Positions 1 through 8,734 of a stretch of 64,000 bases of DNA are shown piece after piece. The notes under the pieces were generated by a model that saw only the letters and a list, made by a program, of their open reading frames with translations, was not told the DNA's origin and searched no databases. This DNA is from Streptomyces sp. GESEQ-4 (GTDB lineage Bacteria > Actinomycetota > Actinomycetes > Streptomycetales > Streptomycetaceae). Numbering within the stretch: the first letter of the stretch is position 1; each line of letters begins with the position of its first letter. Location: NCBI RefSeq assembly GCF_017948455.1, contig NZ_JAFFSU010000017.1, forward strand, positions 1 through 64,000, read 5' to 3'. A program made the position numbers and the translations under genes.

Positions 1-2
1 CC

Positions 3-413
3 CGCCTCACCCGCGAGACACGCAAGGCGAAGGCGCTGCTGTCCGTCCCGGCGGTCGTACGCCGCCTGGGCGTGCCGGACTCCGCCGTACGCGAGGCCCT
101 GCGCGACGACTCCAAGCTCGCCGAGCTGACCGGCTCCGCGCGCTTCGCCCGCCAGGCGATGGGCCTCAACCTCATCGACCTCGCCCTCGCCCACCCCCAG
201 CTCCTGAAGCTGCTGGGCTTCGACCCCGCTCTCCTGGACGCCCTGCCCCGCCTGACCCGCCCGGTCCTCGCCGACCAGCTGTCGCTGGGCTTCGAACTCC
301 CGAAGCCGCCGAGCGGGGAACTGCGGCTGCGGGACGTGCGGGTGGAGGAGGACGGGATCAGGGTGCGGCTGGAGGGGTCGGGCCTGTCCATCGGCCGGGC
401 AAGTTCCGGCTGA
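3..413 (+). CDS. C-terminal part of a DUF2993/LmeA-like protein (partial)
   Basis: The reading frame is open from the window edge to a TGA at 411-413, so the true start lies outside. The last ~45 residues (FELPKPPSGELRLRDVRVEEDG, then an LEGSGLSI-like end) resemble the end of DUF2993/LmeA-type lipid-binding proteins, where a final strand pair reads '(R)LxxVxVxxDGlxVxlxG'. A full member of that family lies at 15485-16225 in this window. LmeA-type proteins are envelope proteins linked to lipoglycan maturation in mycobacteria; the role in Streptomyces is not established. Family call is tentative because the N-terminus is missing. Confidence 0.55.
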   Translation, partial: RLTRETRKAKALLSVPAVVRRLGVPDSAVREALRDDSKLAELTGSARFARQAMGLNLIDLALAHPQLLKLLGFDPALLDALPRLTRPVLADQLSLGFELPKPPSGELRLRDVRVEEDGIRVRLEGSGLSIGRASSG

Positions 414-421
414 ACATCATG

Positions 422-2485
422 TCAGGACGCCGTCGGCGTCCAGTCGCCGAGCCAGTCCGCGACCTCCTGGCCGGCGGCCTGGGCGTCGGTCAGCTGCGGG
501 CGGTCGCTGCTCGCGGTGCCCGCGCCCGGGCCGGTGTTCTTGTACTCGGCGAACCGGTCGTCCTTCCAGGAGAAGCCGCCCATGTCGGACCAGGGGGCCG
601 ACTTGATCGCGGCGCTCAGCGTGGAGTTCCGTACGGTCGTCTGCGGGTCGACGGTGGTGTCTCCGCCCGGGTGCCAGTTGCGGCCGAGGAAGAAGGAGGC
701 CGCGGAGACGTCGCCGTTGACCGCCGAGCGGTTGATGAGGATGCCCTTGCGGTTCGCCGGCGTGCTCGGGGCGGTGACGTACCCGGCCGACGTACCGTTC
801 CAGCGCTTCTTCAGTGTGATGACGGACTTGTCGACGACGACCGTGGCCCGGCCGAAGATGAAGTCGACGTTGCCGCTGATGTAGGAGTTGCTGACGTAGA
901 CCCGGCCGGGCTTGTCCTTGGCGGCGGTCTCCAGCTCCAGCGTGTCCTGGTCGCCGTTGACGATCAGCGAGTCGAGGACGACCTTGTCGGCCTGGGTCAG
1001 CAGGGCGACCGCCTGGTGGCCGGAGAGGGACTGGTTGGCGGCCTCGTCGAAGTCGTTGGTGACGGTCAGATTGCGGACCTGGGAGTCGTCCGACTGGATG
1101 GACATCGTCGCGCTGCCCGGAGTGCCGTACGTCCCCGACCCGTCTGGCTTCTGCATCCCGGCCGCGTTGCCGTAGACGATCACCGTGTCCTTACGGCTGC
1201 CGCCGCTGCCCTGGATGGTGACGTGCGGCTTGTTGGCCGGGACCTTGACGACCTCGCGGTACGTCCCCGGCTTCACCGAGATCACGACCCGGGAGGCGTT
1301 GCCTGCGGGTACGGCGTTCACGGCGGCCTGGACGGTCCGGTACTGGCCGGACCCGTCGGCGGCGACGGTGAGGGTGGTCGCTGCGGCAGCGGTCGTCGAG
1401 GCGCTCGTCGTGCCGATGGAACCGCGGGGCCCGGCACCGGACTTGAGGAGGTTCGGGACGTCCGCGGCCTGGTCGAGCGTGTACCCGTAGTAGGTCTTCG
1501 GATCAAAGGCGGTGCCTCCGCTCTCGTTGCGTCCACTGGTCCCGGAGAAGACGTTCCCACGTTGCACGATGCTCGCGGTGCTGTCCTTGATGACGGGGTT
1601 GTTGATGCCCTGGAAGGAGGAGTTCTCCAGGACCATTTTGGTCTTGCCGCGCGCGTAGTTGCCGTACGAGGACTTGATGTCCGTCCCGGCCACGTCCTCC
1701 AGGAAGTTGTTGTAGAGGTGCGCGTGAGCGGCGTTGTCCGTCGAGGGGTTGCGCTGCTCGGTCTCTCGGATCCAGTTGTGGTGGATGGTGATGTCCGTCT
1801 TGACGTTCTCGGTCCAGCCGATGCCGAAGGTCTTGTTGTTCTGGCTGAGCTTGTTCCAGGACACGGTGACGTTGGTGCTGTCCTTGCGGACGTCGATGAG
1901 CCCGTCGGCCATGTGCCGCAGATCGTTGTGGTCGATCCAGACGTGGTGGGCACCGTCCATCTGGACGGCGTCGAAGTCGTGGTCCTTGTCGTTCCAGATG
2001 CCCTGGTAGGCGTCCCGGATGGTCAGGTTCCGGATGATCACGTTGTGAACCCCGGACCCGAGGAAGAAGCCGCCGCCGACGATGTGCCCCGAGGTCCCGG
2101 CCCCGACGATGGTCTTGTCGGACGCGACCTTGATCTCTTTCCCGACGGGATTCATGTTGATGGTCGCCGCGACGACGATGACGTACGGCTCGGCGGCGGT
2201 CGCGTACTTCTCCAGGTCCGCAAGCGTCTTCACGGTGACGGTCTTGCCGTCCCGCCCGCCATAAGTCCCGTTCTGCCCCAGCGAGTTGACCGAGGCGAAG
2301 CCGTCGGCGGTGGCGGTGGCCCAGGCGGGCGCGGCGGCGGAGGCCGTGCTCTGCGCGTCCTCACCGAAGAGGCCGAGGTCCGTGCCGTACGCGAGGCTTC
2401 CGGCGGCGGTGAGGGCGAGCGGGACACCGACGGCCAGGGCCTTGCGGCTTCTGCGGTGACGGGGCTTGCTGTGCTGCTCACTCAT
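422..2485 (-). CDS. Secreted bifunctional pectate lyase / pectin methylesterase
   Basis: The protein has 687 residues. I chose the ATG at 2485 (MSEQHSKPRHRR) because it is followed at once by an Arg-rich n-region and a hydrophobic core, a signal peptide. The first half is a right-handed beta-helix pectate lyase of family 1 (FDAVQMDGAHHVWIDHNDL, then WTENVKT, HHNWIRE and the QRNPS motif). After a Ser/Thr/Ala-rich linker, the second half is a CE8 pectinesterase with GNVDFIFG, GYVTAPS and FLGRNWHPG. CE8 removes methyl esters from pectin and the lyase cleaves the de-esterified chain, so the fusion joins consecutive steps of plant polysaccharide breakdown outside the cell. It is transcribed away from the kinase gene. 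Confidence 0.92.
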   Translation of the reverse strand: MSEQHSKPRHRRSRKALAVGVPLALTAAGSLAYGTDLGLFGEDAQSTASAAAPAWATATADGFASVNSLGQNGTYGGRDGKTVTVKTLADLEKYATAAEPYVIVVAATINMNPVGKEIKVASDKTIVGAGTSGHIVGGGFFLGSGVHNVIIRNLTIRDAYQGIWNDKDHDFDAVQMDGAHHVWIDHNDLRHMADGLIDVRKDSTNVTVSWNKLSQNNKTFGIGWTENVKTDITIHHNWIRETEQRNPSTDNAAHAHLYNNFLEDVAGTDIKSSYGNYARGKTKMVLENSSFQGINNPVIKDSTASIVQRGNVFSGTSGRNESGGTAFDPKTYYGYTLDQAADVPNLLKSGAGPRGSIGTTSASTTAAAATTLTVAADGSGQYRTVQAAVNAVPAGNASRVVISVKPGTYREVVKVPANKPHVTIQGSGGSRKDTVIVYGNAAGMQKPDGSGTYGTPGSATMSIQSDDSQVRNLTVTNDFDEAANQSLSGHQAVALLTQADKVVLDSLIVNGDQDTLELETAAKDKPGRVYVSNSYISGNVDFIFGRATVVVDKSVITLKKRWNGTSAGYVTAPSTPANRKGILINRSAVNGDVSAASFFLGRNWHPGGDTTVDPQTTVRNSTLSAAIKSAPWSDMGGFSWKDDRFAEYKNTGPGAGTASSDRPQLTDAQAAGQEVADWLGDWTPTAS

Positions 2486-2566
2486 ACGGCGATCCGTTCC
2501 GTGCGGGGGGATGGGGTCCGAGAGATCGGTTGCCGCACCGCACGGAAAGGTTGCCGGGTTGAAACC

Positions 2567-2591
2567 CTTTACTCGGCGCAGGACTTGGGGT
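2567..2591. repeat. 25-bp direct repeat, copy 1 (gene-tail remnant)
   Basis: Matches 6040-6064 at 24 of 25 positions in the same orientation. On the minus strand it encodes PKSCA plus a stop, like the last codons of the secreted protein gene at 6042-6929. Weaker similarity continues past the repeat, with a one-base offset. It lies between the pectate lyase start and the kinase start. Confidence 0.75.
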
Positions 2592-2646
2592 GCGGTCCTC
2601 TTGCAGGACCGCGGAAAACATGACAGCACAGCGGGGGTACAGGGCC

Positions 2647-5600
2647 ATGGACACCATCGACGCCGAACCCGACTACGAACGCTTCGTCGCGCTGGGCCGC
2701 GCCGCGCTGGCCGCCGGGCGGTTCGAGGAGGCCGGGCGGCTGCTGGGGGAGGCCGTGGCGCTGCGCCCGGACCGGGCCGTGGCGCACGTCGAGCTTGCCG
2801 GCGCCTTGCGCGGACTCGGACGTACCGGGATGGCGCGCCGCGCCTACGTTCAGGCCCTGTCCATCGACCCGGACTGTGCGGCTGCCGAGGCCGGCCTGCA
2901 CGGCATGCGCCCCGACCAGCACGCGCGGGAGAACTTCCGGGTCGGCCAGCGCCTCGGCAGTCACCGGCACGTCGGCCACTGGACCGTGCTGGACGTGCGC
3001 CGCGGCGGATTCGGTGTCGTGTACGTGGTCCGCAGCAGCGACACCGGCGAGCGCAAGGTGCTCAAGACCTACGACACCCGCCTGCTGTGGAGCGACGCGG
3101 ACCGGGCCCGGTTCGAGCGCGAAGCGCTGACCTGGGTACGGCTGCCCCCGCACCGGCACGTCGCCCCCGCCGACCATGTGGAGTGGATCGAGAACCTGCC
3201 CTGTGTGGTCACCGAATACGCCGAGGGCGGCGATCTGGCCGGGCTGATGGCGGACGGCGCACTGCCGCCGGCGAAGGCGCTGCGGTTCGCCCGGCACCTG
3301 TGCGACGGGCTGCGCCACGCCCACGACCAGCTGGGCCTGGTGCACCGGGACGTGAAACCGGCGAACTGCCTGCTGACCGGGGACGAGACGCTGTGGGTGA
3401 CCGACTTCGGACTGGCCCGTGCCTTCGAGTCCGGCGAGGCCGAACTTCCCGGCCTGGGCGAGCTGCCGGCGGACGCGCAGGCGTTGTACACGACGGTGGC
3501 CGGCACGCCGCGCTACATGGCCCCCGAGCAGTTCGTCCCCGGAGCCGTGCTGGACACCCGTGCCGACGTGTACGCGTTCGGCGTGGTGCTCTTCCAGATG
3601 GTCACCGGCGCGCTGCCGCCCGGGAACGGGCGGGCGAAGGCGTACATCGACCGCACCGCCGGCCTACGCACCCGCCGTACCCGGCTCTACCAGCTGATCC
3701 GCGCGTGCACCGAGCCGGATCGAGATGACCGGCCACCGGACTTCGCCGCGGTGCGCGAGCTGCTGGACGGGGTGTACCGGGAGGTGCTGGACCGCCCGGC
3801 ACCGGCGCCCTCGAAGCCGGCGCGGCTCACCGCCGAGGGCTGGCTGTCCAAAGCGGTGGGGCTGCACCAACTGCACTGCTACGACGAGGCATTGGACGCG
3901 GTGCAGCAGGGCTTGGAGACGGCCGAGCAGAACGGGGACGGCGACGTCGTCCGCGGCAAGCTGTGGCAGGTGCGCGGCATGTCCCTGGGCGGCTCGCGCA
4001 GGACCGACGAAGCGCTGGCCGCGTACGACCGCAGCGTCGAGCTGAACCCGGACGAGCCGAGCGCGTGGCTGAACAGGGGGAACCTTCTCCGCAGCCTGGA
4101 GCGGAGCGAGGAAGCTCTGGCGTGCTACGACCGTGCTCTGGAGCTCCGGTCCGACATGGCTCATGCCTGGGGAGGCAGGGCGGGCGCACTGCAGGAGCTG
4201 GACCGCTTCGGGGAAGCGGAGGAGGCGTTCGACCGGGCCCTGGAGCTGCGGCCGCGCGACCAGAACTTTCTGCTGGACCGGGCCCTGCTGCGAAGTCGGC
4301 AGAATCGGCATGCCGAGTCGCTGGTGGACCTCGACCGGGCGCTGAGCATCGCCCCCCGCTTTTTCAAAGCGCACTACAACAAGGCGCTCGCGCTGCTGGA
4401 TCTGTCACGTCCGGCTGAGGCCGTCGAGGTCCTGGAGCGGGCGGCCGAGATGGAGCCGGACGACGCGGGCGTCTGGTCGAACCTGATGCGCGCGGCCTAC
4501 CGGCTGGAGCGCTACGAGCAGGCCCTGGAGTACATGGAGAAGGCACGGCTGCTGGGCGGGGACACCGTCGAACTGCTGGTGCACGAAGGGGCGATACACG
4601 CCGATCTCCACGGGAACGACGAGAAGGAGCTGGCCTGCTACGAGCGTGCGCTCGAGCTCGATCCGGACTCGGCCTGGGCGTGGTTCAGCAAGGCCGGGGC
4701 CCTGTATGCGCTCGGCCGCGCGCAGGAGACCCTGCCTTGCTACGACCGTGCCGTCGAGCTCCTTCCGGACTACACCGTGGCCTGGAAGTGGAAGTCCGTC
4801 GTCCTGCGGGAGCTGGGCCGGCCCGACGAGGCGCTCGCGTGGATCGACCGTGCCACGCAAGCCCTGCCGGACGAGCCCACGCTGTGGGAACAGAAGGGCG
4901 GAATCCTCAACAAGCTCGACCGCCTGGAGGAGGCCCTGCCCTGCTTCGAGCGATGGCGGGAGCTCGATCCCACAGACGTCGGCGCGTGGGTGAGCACCGG
5001 CTGGGTCCTGGGTGAGCTGGGCCGCCACGAAGACCAACTCACCTGCTACACCGAGGGGTTGGCGATCTGGCCCGACGACGGGAAGTTGTGGAACGGCAAG
5101 GCGGTGGCGCTGCGGGAGTTGGGCCGCCTCGGGGAAGCGGAGCAGGCCTACGCCCGAACTCTGGAGCTGCGGCCGCGCGACCAGAACTGCCTCCTCGGCC
5201 GGGCCCTGCTGCGTCGGCGGCAGAACCGGCAGGCCGACGCGCTGGTGGACCTGGACCGAGCTTTCTCCGTCGCGCCCCGTTACGTCCCGGCCCTCCTGGA
5301 GAAGGGATGCGTGCTGCTGGTGCTGGGACGTCCGGCCGAGGCCATGGAGGTTCTGGAGCAGGCAGCCGAGATCGACCCGGACGACGCGGACGTGCGCTGG
5401 AACATCCTGCGGGCCGCCTTCGATCTCGGGCAGTACGAGCGGGCCGAGGAGTGCTGCGAGGAACTTCGGCGGACGGGTGAGGACTGGGCCGGCGTGCTGG
5501 TCTACAAGGGCTCGATCCACTGGGCCCTGCACGGGCGCGACGAGGAGGAGCTGGCCTGCTACGAGCAGGCGATCGAGCTGGACCCCGAGCTGCCCGAGGC

Positions 5601-5964
5601 GTGGCAGAACAAGGCCGACGTCCTGTGTGCGCTCGGCCGTCAGGACGAGGCCCTGCCCTGCTACGACCGCGCCATCGCGCTCGACGCGGGGGCGGCGGAC
5701 TGCTGGTACAAGAAGTGCTTGGCGCTGAGTGCGCTGGACCGGCACGAGGAAGCACTCACCTGCGCCGACCGCGCCCTCGCTGCGGCACCCGATGACGCCA
5801 TGGCGGCCAGAGCCGAGGGGATGAAGGGGGTCGCCTTGGCGGCACTCGGACGTCTGGAGGAGTCATTGGCCTGCTACGACGAGAGCCTCAAGACCTCGCC
5901 GGACGCTTCCTGGCTCCAGGAAGGCAGACGGTGGGTGCTCGAACGCCTCGGCCGTACCGGCTAG
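2647..5964 (+). CDS. Ser/Thr protein kinase with C-terminal TPR array
   Basis: 1105 residues. Start at ATG 2647 (MDTIDAEPDY), with a GGGGG run 9 nt upstream; an in-frame ATG at 2620 has a weaker site. The first ~85 residues already look TPR-like. A Hanks-type kinase domain follows: Gly loop RRGGFGVVYVV, catalytic-lobe Lys140 (VLK), HRD at 233-235 (HRDVKPANCLL), DFG at 253-255 and APE (RYMAPEQF). From about residue 400 to the end it is a long tandem series of TPR units (repeated ALxCYDRALEL and W/ALxxLGRxxEA patterns). There is no TM segment, so it is predicted cytoplasmic, with the TPR superhelix as a partner-binding surface. Substrate unknown. The gene is flanked by direct repeats (2567-2591 and 6040-6064). 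Confidence 0.93.
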   Translation: MDTIDAEPDYERFVALGRAALAAGRFEEAGRLLGEAVALRPDRAVAHVELAGALRGLGRTGMARRAYVQALSIDPDCAAAEAGLHGMRPDQHARENFRVGQRLGSHRHVGHWTVLDVRRGGFGVVYVVRSSDTGERKVLKTYDTRLLWSDADRARFEREALTWVRLPPHRHVAPADHVEWIENLPCVVTEYAEGGDLAGLMADGALPPAKALRFARHLCDGLRHAHDQLGLVHRDVKPANCLLTGDETLWVTDFGLARAFESGEAELPGLGELPADAQALYTTVAGTPRYMAPEQFVPGAVLDTRADVYAFGVVLFQMVTGALPPGNGRAKAYIDRTAGLRTRRTRLYQLIRACTEPDRDDRPPDFAAVRELLDGVYREVLDRPAPAPSKPARLTAEGWLSKAVGLHQLHCYDEALDAVQQGLETAEQNGDGDVVRGKLWQVRGMSLGGSRRTDEALAAYDRSVELNPDEPSAWLNRGNLLRSLERSEEALACYDRALELRSDMAHAWGGRAGALQELDRFGEAEEAFDRALELRPRDQNFLLDRALLRSRQNRHAESLVDLDRALSIAPRFFKAHYNKALALLDLSRPAEAVEVLERAAEMEPDDAGVWSNLMRAAYRLERYEQALEYMEKARLLGGDTVELLVHEGAIHADLHGNDEKELACYERALELDPDSAWAWFSKAGALYALGRAQETLPCYDRAVELLPDYTVAWKWKSVVLRELGRPDEALAWIDRATQALPDEPTLWEQKGGILNKLDRLEEALPCFERWRELDPTDVGAWVSTGWVLGELGRHEDQLTCYTEGLAIWPDDGKLWNGKAVALRELGRLGEAEQAYARTLELRPRDQNCLLGRALLRRRQNRQADALVDLDRAFSVAPRYVPALLEKGCVLLVLGRPAEAMEVLEQAAEIDPDDADVRWNILRAAFDLGQYERAEECCEELRRTGEDWAGVLVYKGSIHWALHGRDEEELACYEQAIELDPELPEAWQNKADVLCALGRQDEALPCYDRAIALDAGAADCWYKKCLALSALDRHEEALTCADRALAAAPDDAMAARAEGMKGVALAALGRLEESLACYDESLKTSPDASWLQEGRRWVLERLGRTG

Positions 5965-5966
5965 GC

Positions 5967-5994
5967 GGCGGCCGCGCGATGCAGCGCGGCCGCC
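5967..5994. terminator. Bidirectional hairpin terminator
   Basis: An 11-bp perfect GC stem (5967-5977 with 5984-5994) and a 6-nt loop lie just after the kinase stop, between convergent genes. There is no U-tract, as is usual in Streptomyces. Confidence 0.75.
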
Positions 5995-6039
5995 GTCACG
6001 GATGAGAGGAACCGCCCTGGTTGCCTGCGCGTCGGTTTC

Positions 6040-6064
6040 CTTTACTTGGCGCAGGACTTGGGGT
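6040..6064. repeat. 25-bp direct repeat, copy 2
   Basis: 24 of 25 positions match 2567-2591. This copy is the intact 3' end of the secreted protein gene on the minus strand. Confidence 0.75.
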
Positions 6065-6929
6065 CGAGGTTCTCCTGCCACTTGTCCTCACGGCCGTCGG
6101 GCTGGCCGTTGGGGAGGAGCTTGTCGGAGATGCCGTCGATGTAGTAGCCGTGCGAGTAGATCGTCTTCCAGCTGGCGTCCCGGCCGCGCCAGGTGTGCGC
6201 GGTGACGCGGTCGTCGCCGGTCTTGTTCCACTCGTAGTCCTCGACATAGAAGACCGGGTTGACACGGACAACGCGCTGGTACGGCGTCCAGGTCGTCGCG
6301 ACCTGGGTGCACGGCGGAATGGACTTCTCACTCCGCCGCTCGAAGGACGAGGTCTTCTCCCAGCCCCACTCGTAGCTGAAGCTGCCGCCCGCGGTGCCCG
6401 AGAAGATGCTCTTGGCGACGGAGAGGCTGATGTTGGCGCCGACGCTCTTCTTGACGGACGTCTTGGTGCTGTAGCCGCTGACGAAGGTCACCTTGTCCTC
6501 CGTCGTGCCGTGGTTGCCGGTCCACTCGGACGTGCGCACGGGCTCGCCCTTGATGGACCAGGTAGAGGCCTGCCCGTAACCGCACCAGCCCCGGAAGGTC
6601 TCCCACGGGCCGATCGGCTCCCACAGCGGGATGACGTCGTTCAGATACTCGTCCTGCGTCTTGAACTCCCCGGTCTCGACGTTGAGGGCCCCATAGACCC
6701 CTGTCAGGCTCGTCTCCTGACCGCAGAGCCGGTCCAGCATCCGGTCGGTGTCACCGGGATCCACCCCGCGGACGTTCTGCGCACCAGCCGGTCCGGCCTG
6801 GGCGGTGCCGGCACCGGTGACGACGGCGGCCAGGGCGAGGGCGGCGGAGGCGGCGGTCAGGGCGCCCTTCTTCAGGAGACCCCTTTTCAGGGCGGCCTTG
6901 TTCAGGACAGACGTGAGCGCATGGCTCAT
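6042..6929 (-). CDS. Secreted protein of unknown function, beta-rich, possibly pore-forming-toxin-like
   Basis: 295 residues. AGGAG lies 7 nt before the ATG at 6929 and is too close to the ATG at 6935, which decides the start. A signal peptide is clear (MSHALTSVL, KKGALTAASAALALAAVV, then TAQAG). The mature part is rich in Ser, Thr, Trp and Tyr. A stretch around residues 145-200 alternates small polar and hydrophobic residues (STKTSVKKSVGANISLS, then GTAGGSFSYEWGWEKTSS), as in beta-hairpins of the aerolysin/ETX-MTX2 fold. This is pattern resemblance only. Cysteines near 70, 115 and 205 and at the C-terminus could form disulfides. No enzyme motif was seen. Confidence 0.8.
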   Translation of the reverse strand: MSHALTSVLNKAALKRGLLKKGALTAASAALALAAVVTGAGTAQAGPAGAQNVRGVDPGDTDRMLDRLCGQETSLTGVYGALNVETGEFKTQDEYLNDVIPLWEPIGPWETFRGWCGYGQASTWSIKGEPVRTSEWTGNHGTTEDKVTFVSGYSTKTSVKKSVGANISLSVAKSIFSGTAGGSFSYEWGWEKTSSFERRSEKSIPPCTQVATTWTPYQRVVRVNPVFYVEDYEWNKTGDDRVTAHTWRGRDASWKTIYSHGYYIDGISDKLLPNGQPDGREDKWQENLDPKSCAK

Positions 6930-7029
6930 GGGCATGCTCCTGCTCTTCTGATCGTGAAGTGGGGGGCGATGCCGGCAGCAGTGAGCACGAGGCGTCACAG
7001 GGGACCCAGCAGCATCAGAAGCGATCGGA

Positions 7030-7059
7030 AGATAACAGGGGTGATTGAATCTTTAGCAA
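7030..7059 (-). promoter_or_regulatory. Candidate sigma70-type promoter of the secreted protein gene
   Basis: Read on the minus strand, a TTGCTA hexamer (7054-7059) and TTATCT (7030-7035) are separated by 18 bp. This would give a leader of roughly 90 nt before the ATG at 6929. The 6930-7261 gap holds nothing else I can identify. Confidence 0.4.
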
Positions 7060-7261
7060 CTTCTGAGGACTCGGGGATGGCCGAAAGTAGCCCTGAGATC
7101 AGCGGTGCCTGCCTTGGCCCAGGCCGTCCCGTCAGGGGATTTCCGACGGGGTGATGGACGTACCGGGTCATCGGAACGTCGTGATCGTGCCGCTGCCTGC
7201 CGGGCCTTCGAAACTGAGCGGTGAAGCCGTCGTGCAATTGGCGGCCACGGCGGCCTCGTCG

Positions 7262-8734
7262 TCACCCCGAGGCGCTGGACGGGCTCTCCGGTGGAGGCGT
7301 CGGCGCCCCCGGCAGTCGTACGGTCGCGATGGTGCCGCCGCCCTCGGCGTGGCTCAGGGTCACCTCGCCGCCCGCCTGCTGCACCGTACGCGCCACGATC
7401 GACAGGCCCAGCCCCGAGCCCGGCAGTGCCCGTGCGCTCGGGGAGCGCCAGAAGCGGTCGAAGACGTGGGGGAGTTCCTCGGCGGGGATGCCGGGGCCGT
7501 GGTCGCGGACCGTGAGGGTGCCGGACGCGAGCTGGACCTCGACCGTGCTGCCCTCAGGGCTGAACTTCACCGCGTTGTCGAGGATGTTGACGACAGCGCG
7601 TTCCAGCGCCGCCGGTTCCGCTCGTACGTACCAGGGCTGAAGGTCCGCCGTGATCGTCAGCTCCGGCCCGCGGAGCCGTGCGCGGCGCAGGGCCGACTCC
7701 ACCGCGTCCTCCAAGGAAATCACCTGGACGCGCTCGCCGCGCTGGCCCGCCGAGCGGGACAGTTCCTGCAAGTCGCCTATCAGGGCAGCCAGTTCGGTCA
7801 TCTGTGCCTTCACCGAGGACATCAGTGCCTTGCGATCCGCCTCCGGGATCGGGCGGCCGGTCTCCTCGCTGCGGGTGAGGAGTTCGATGTTCGTGCGGAG
7901 GGAGGTGAGGGGGGTGCGGAGCTCGTGGCCGGCGTCTGCGATGAGCTGTTGTTGCAGGTCGCGGGAGCTGGCCAGGGAGGATGTCATCGAGTTGAAGGAG
8001 CGGGAGAGACGGGCGACTTCGTCTTCGGCGTCGTCCTTCACGGGGATGCGGACGGTCAGGTCTTCGGTGCGGGCTACGTGTTCGACGGCTTCGGTGAGCT
8101 TGTCGACGGGGCGTAGGCCTGCGCGGGCGACTGCGAGACCGGCGGCACCGGCGCCGACGACTCCGATGCCGGAGACGAGGAGGAGGATGAGGGCGAGGTC
8201 GTTGAGTGTGTCCTGGGTTGCTTTGAGGGACAGCCCGACCTGCAGAGCGACGTCAGGGTAGACCTGAGCGTCGGGGCCCAAGCCAACGATGAGGGGCGTC
8301 GTTCGTACCCGTACGTCGTTGCCGTCCGTGTCGGTGGTGTTGTGGAAGGTACGCACGCCTGGCTCGGGGTACGCGGCCATGTCCTCGTCCCGGGCTGTGG
8401 CTTTCAGGACGCCTGCTGAGTTGGTGAACACACAGACCGTTCCGTCCGACTTCACCACCTGAACGTAATAGTCCCGGGGGCGCATCTCGTTGGACACATC
8501 GGTATCAGTGACCTCCTGAGGACAGGCGGCCAGCAAAGCCGTGACCTGCCGCTCGGTCAGCTTGAACTCCGCACTGTCGAGCCGCGTGTCCACCTGCTCA
8601 TACGTCTTCCCCTGCACGATGAACCAACAGGTGACCGAAACCGCCGCCACCCCAAAAGCCACCGCCGCCGCCACCAGCATCGCCAGTCGCGCGCGAATCG
8701 GCAGCGACCGGAACCGCCGCAGAACCTTGCTCAC
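7262..8734 (-). CDS. HAMP sensor histidine kinase (MprB-like)
   Basis: 490 residues, GTG start at 8734 overlapping the response regulator stop (GTGA). Order: TM1 (about 15-40), extracytoplasmic sensor (about 41-175), TM2 (about 178-203), HAMP, HisKA with phospho-acceptor His270 (ADAGHELRTP), then HATPase with N box (NILDNAVKF), DHGPGIP and GSGLGLSIV. It is the membrane partner of the regulator at 8731-9468. Together with the HtrA-type protease upstream, the trio has the layout of mycobacterial MprAB-PepD, which answers envelope stress. The same function here is inferred from family and order. Confidence 0.95.
   Translation of the reverse strand: MSKVLRRFRSLPIRARLAMLVAAAVAFGVAAVSVTCWFIVQGKTYEQVDTRLDSAEFKLTERQVTALLAACPQEVTDTDVSNEMRPRDYYVQVVKSDGTVCVFTNSAGVLKATARDEDMAAYPEPGVRTFHNTTDTDGNDVRVRTTPLIVGLGPDAQVYPDVALQVGLSLKATQDTLNDLALILLLVSGIGVVGAGAAGLAVARAGLRPVDKLTEAVEHVARTEDLTVRIPVKDDAEDEVARLSRSFNSMTSSLASSRDLQQQLIADAGHELRTPLTSLRTNIELLTRSEETGRPIPEADRKALMSSVKAQMTELAALIGDLQELSRSAGQRGERVQVISLEDAVESALRRARLRGPELTITADLQPWYVRAEPAALERAVVNILDNAVKFSPEGSTVEVQLASGTLTVRDHGPGIPAEELPHVFDRFWRSPSARALPGSGLGLSIVARTVQQAGGEVTLSHAEGGGTIATVRLPGAPTPPPESPSSASG

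Noticed and set aside
419..2623. A 734-codon plus-strand frame opposite the pectate lyase
   Set aside because: Antisense shadow of a well-supported gene, low-complexity and without family motifs.
4405..5745. A long minus-strand frame opposite the TPR region of the kinase
   Set aside because: The repeats are a mirror image of the TPR codons; the plus-strand reading has clear TPR and kinase motifs.
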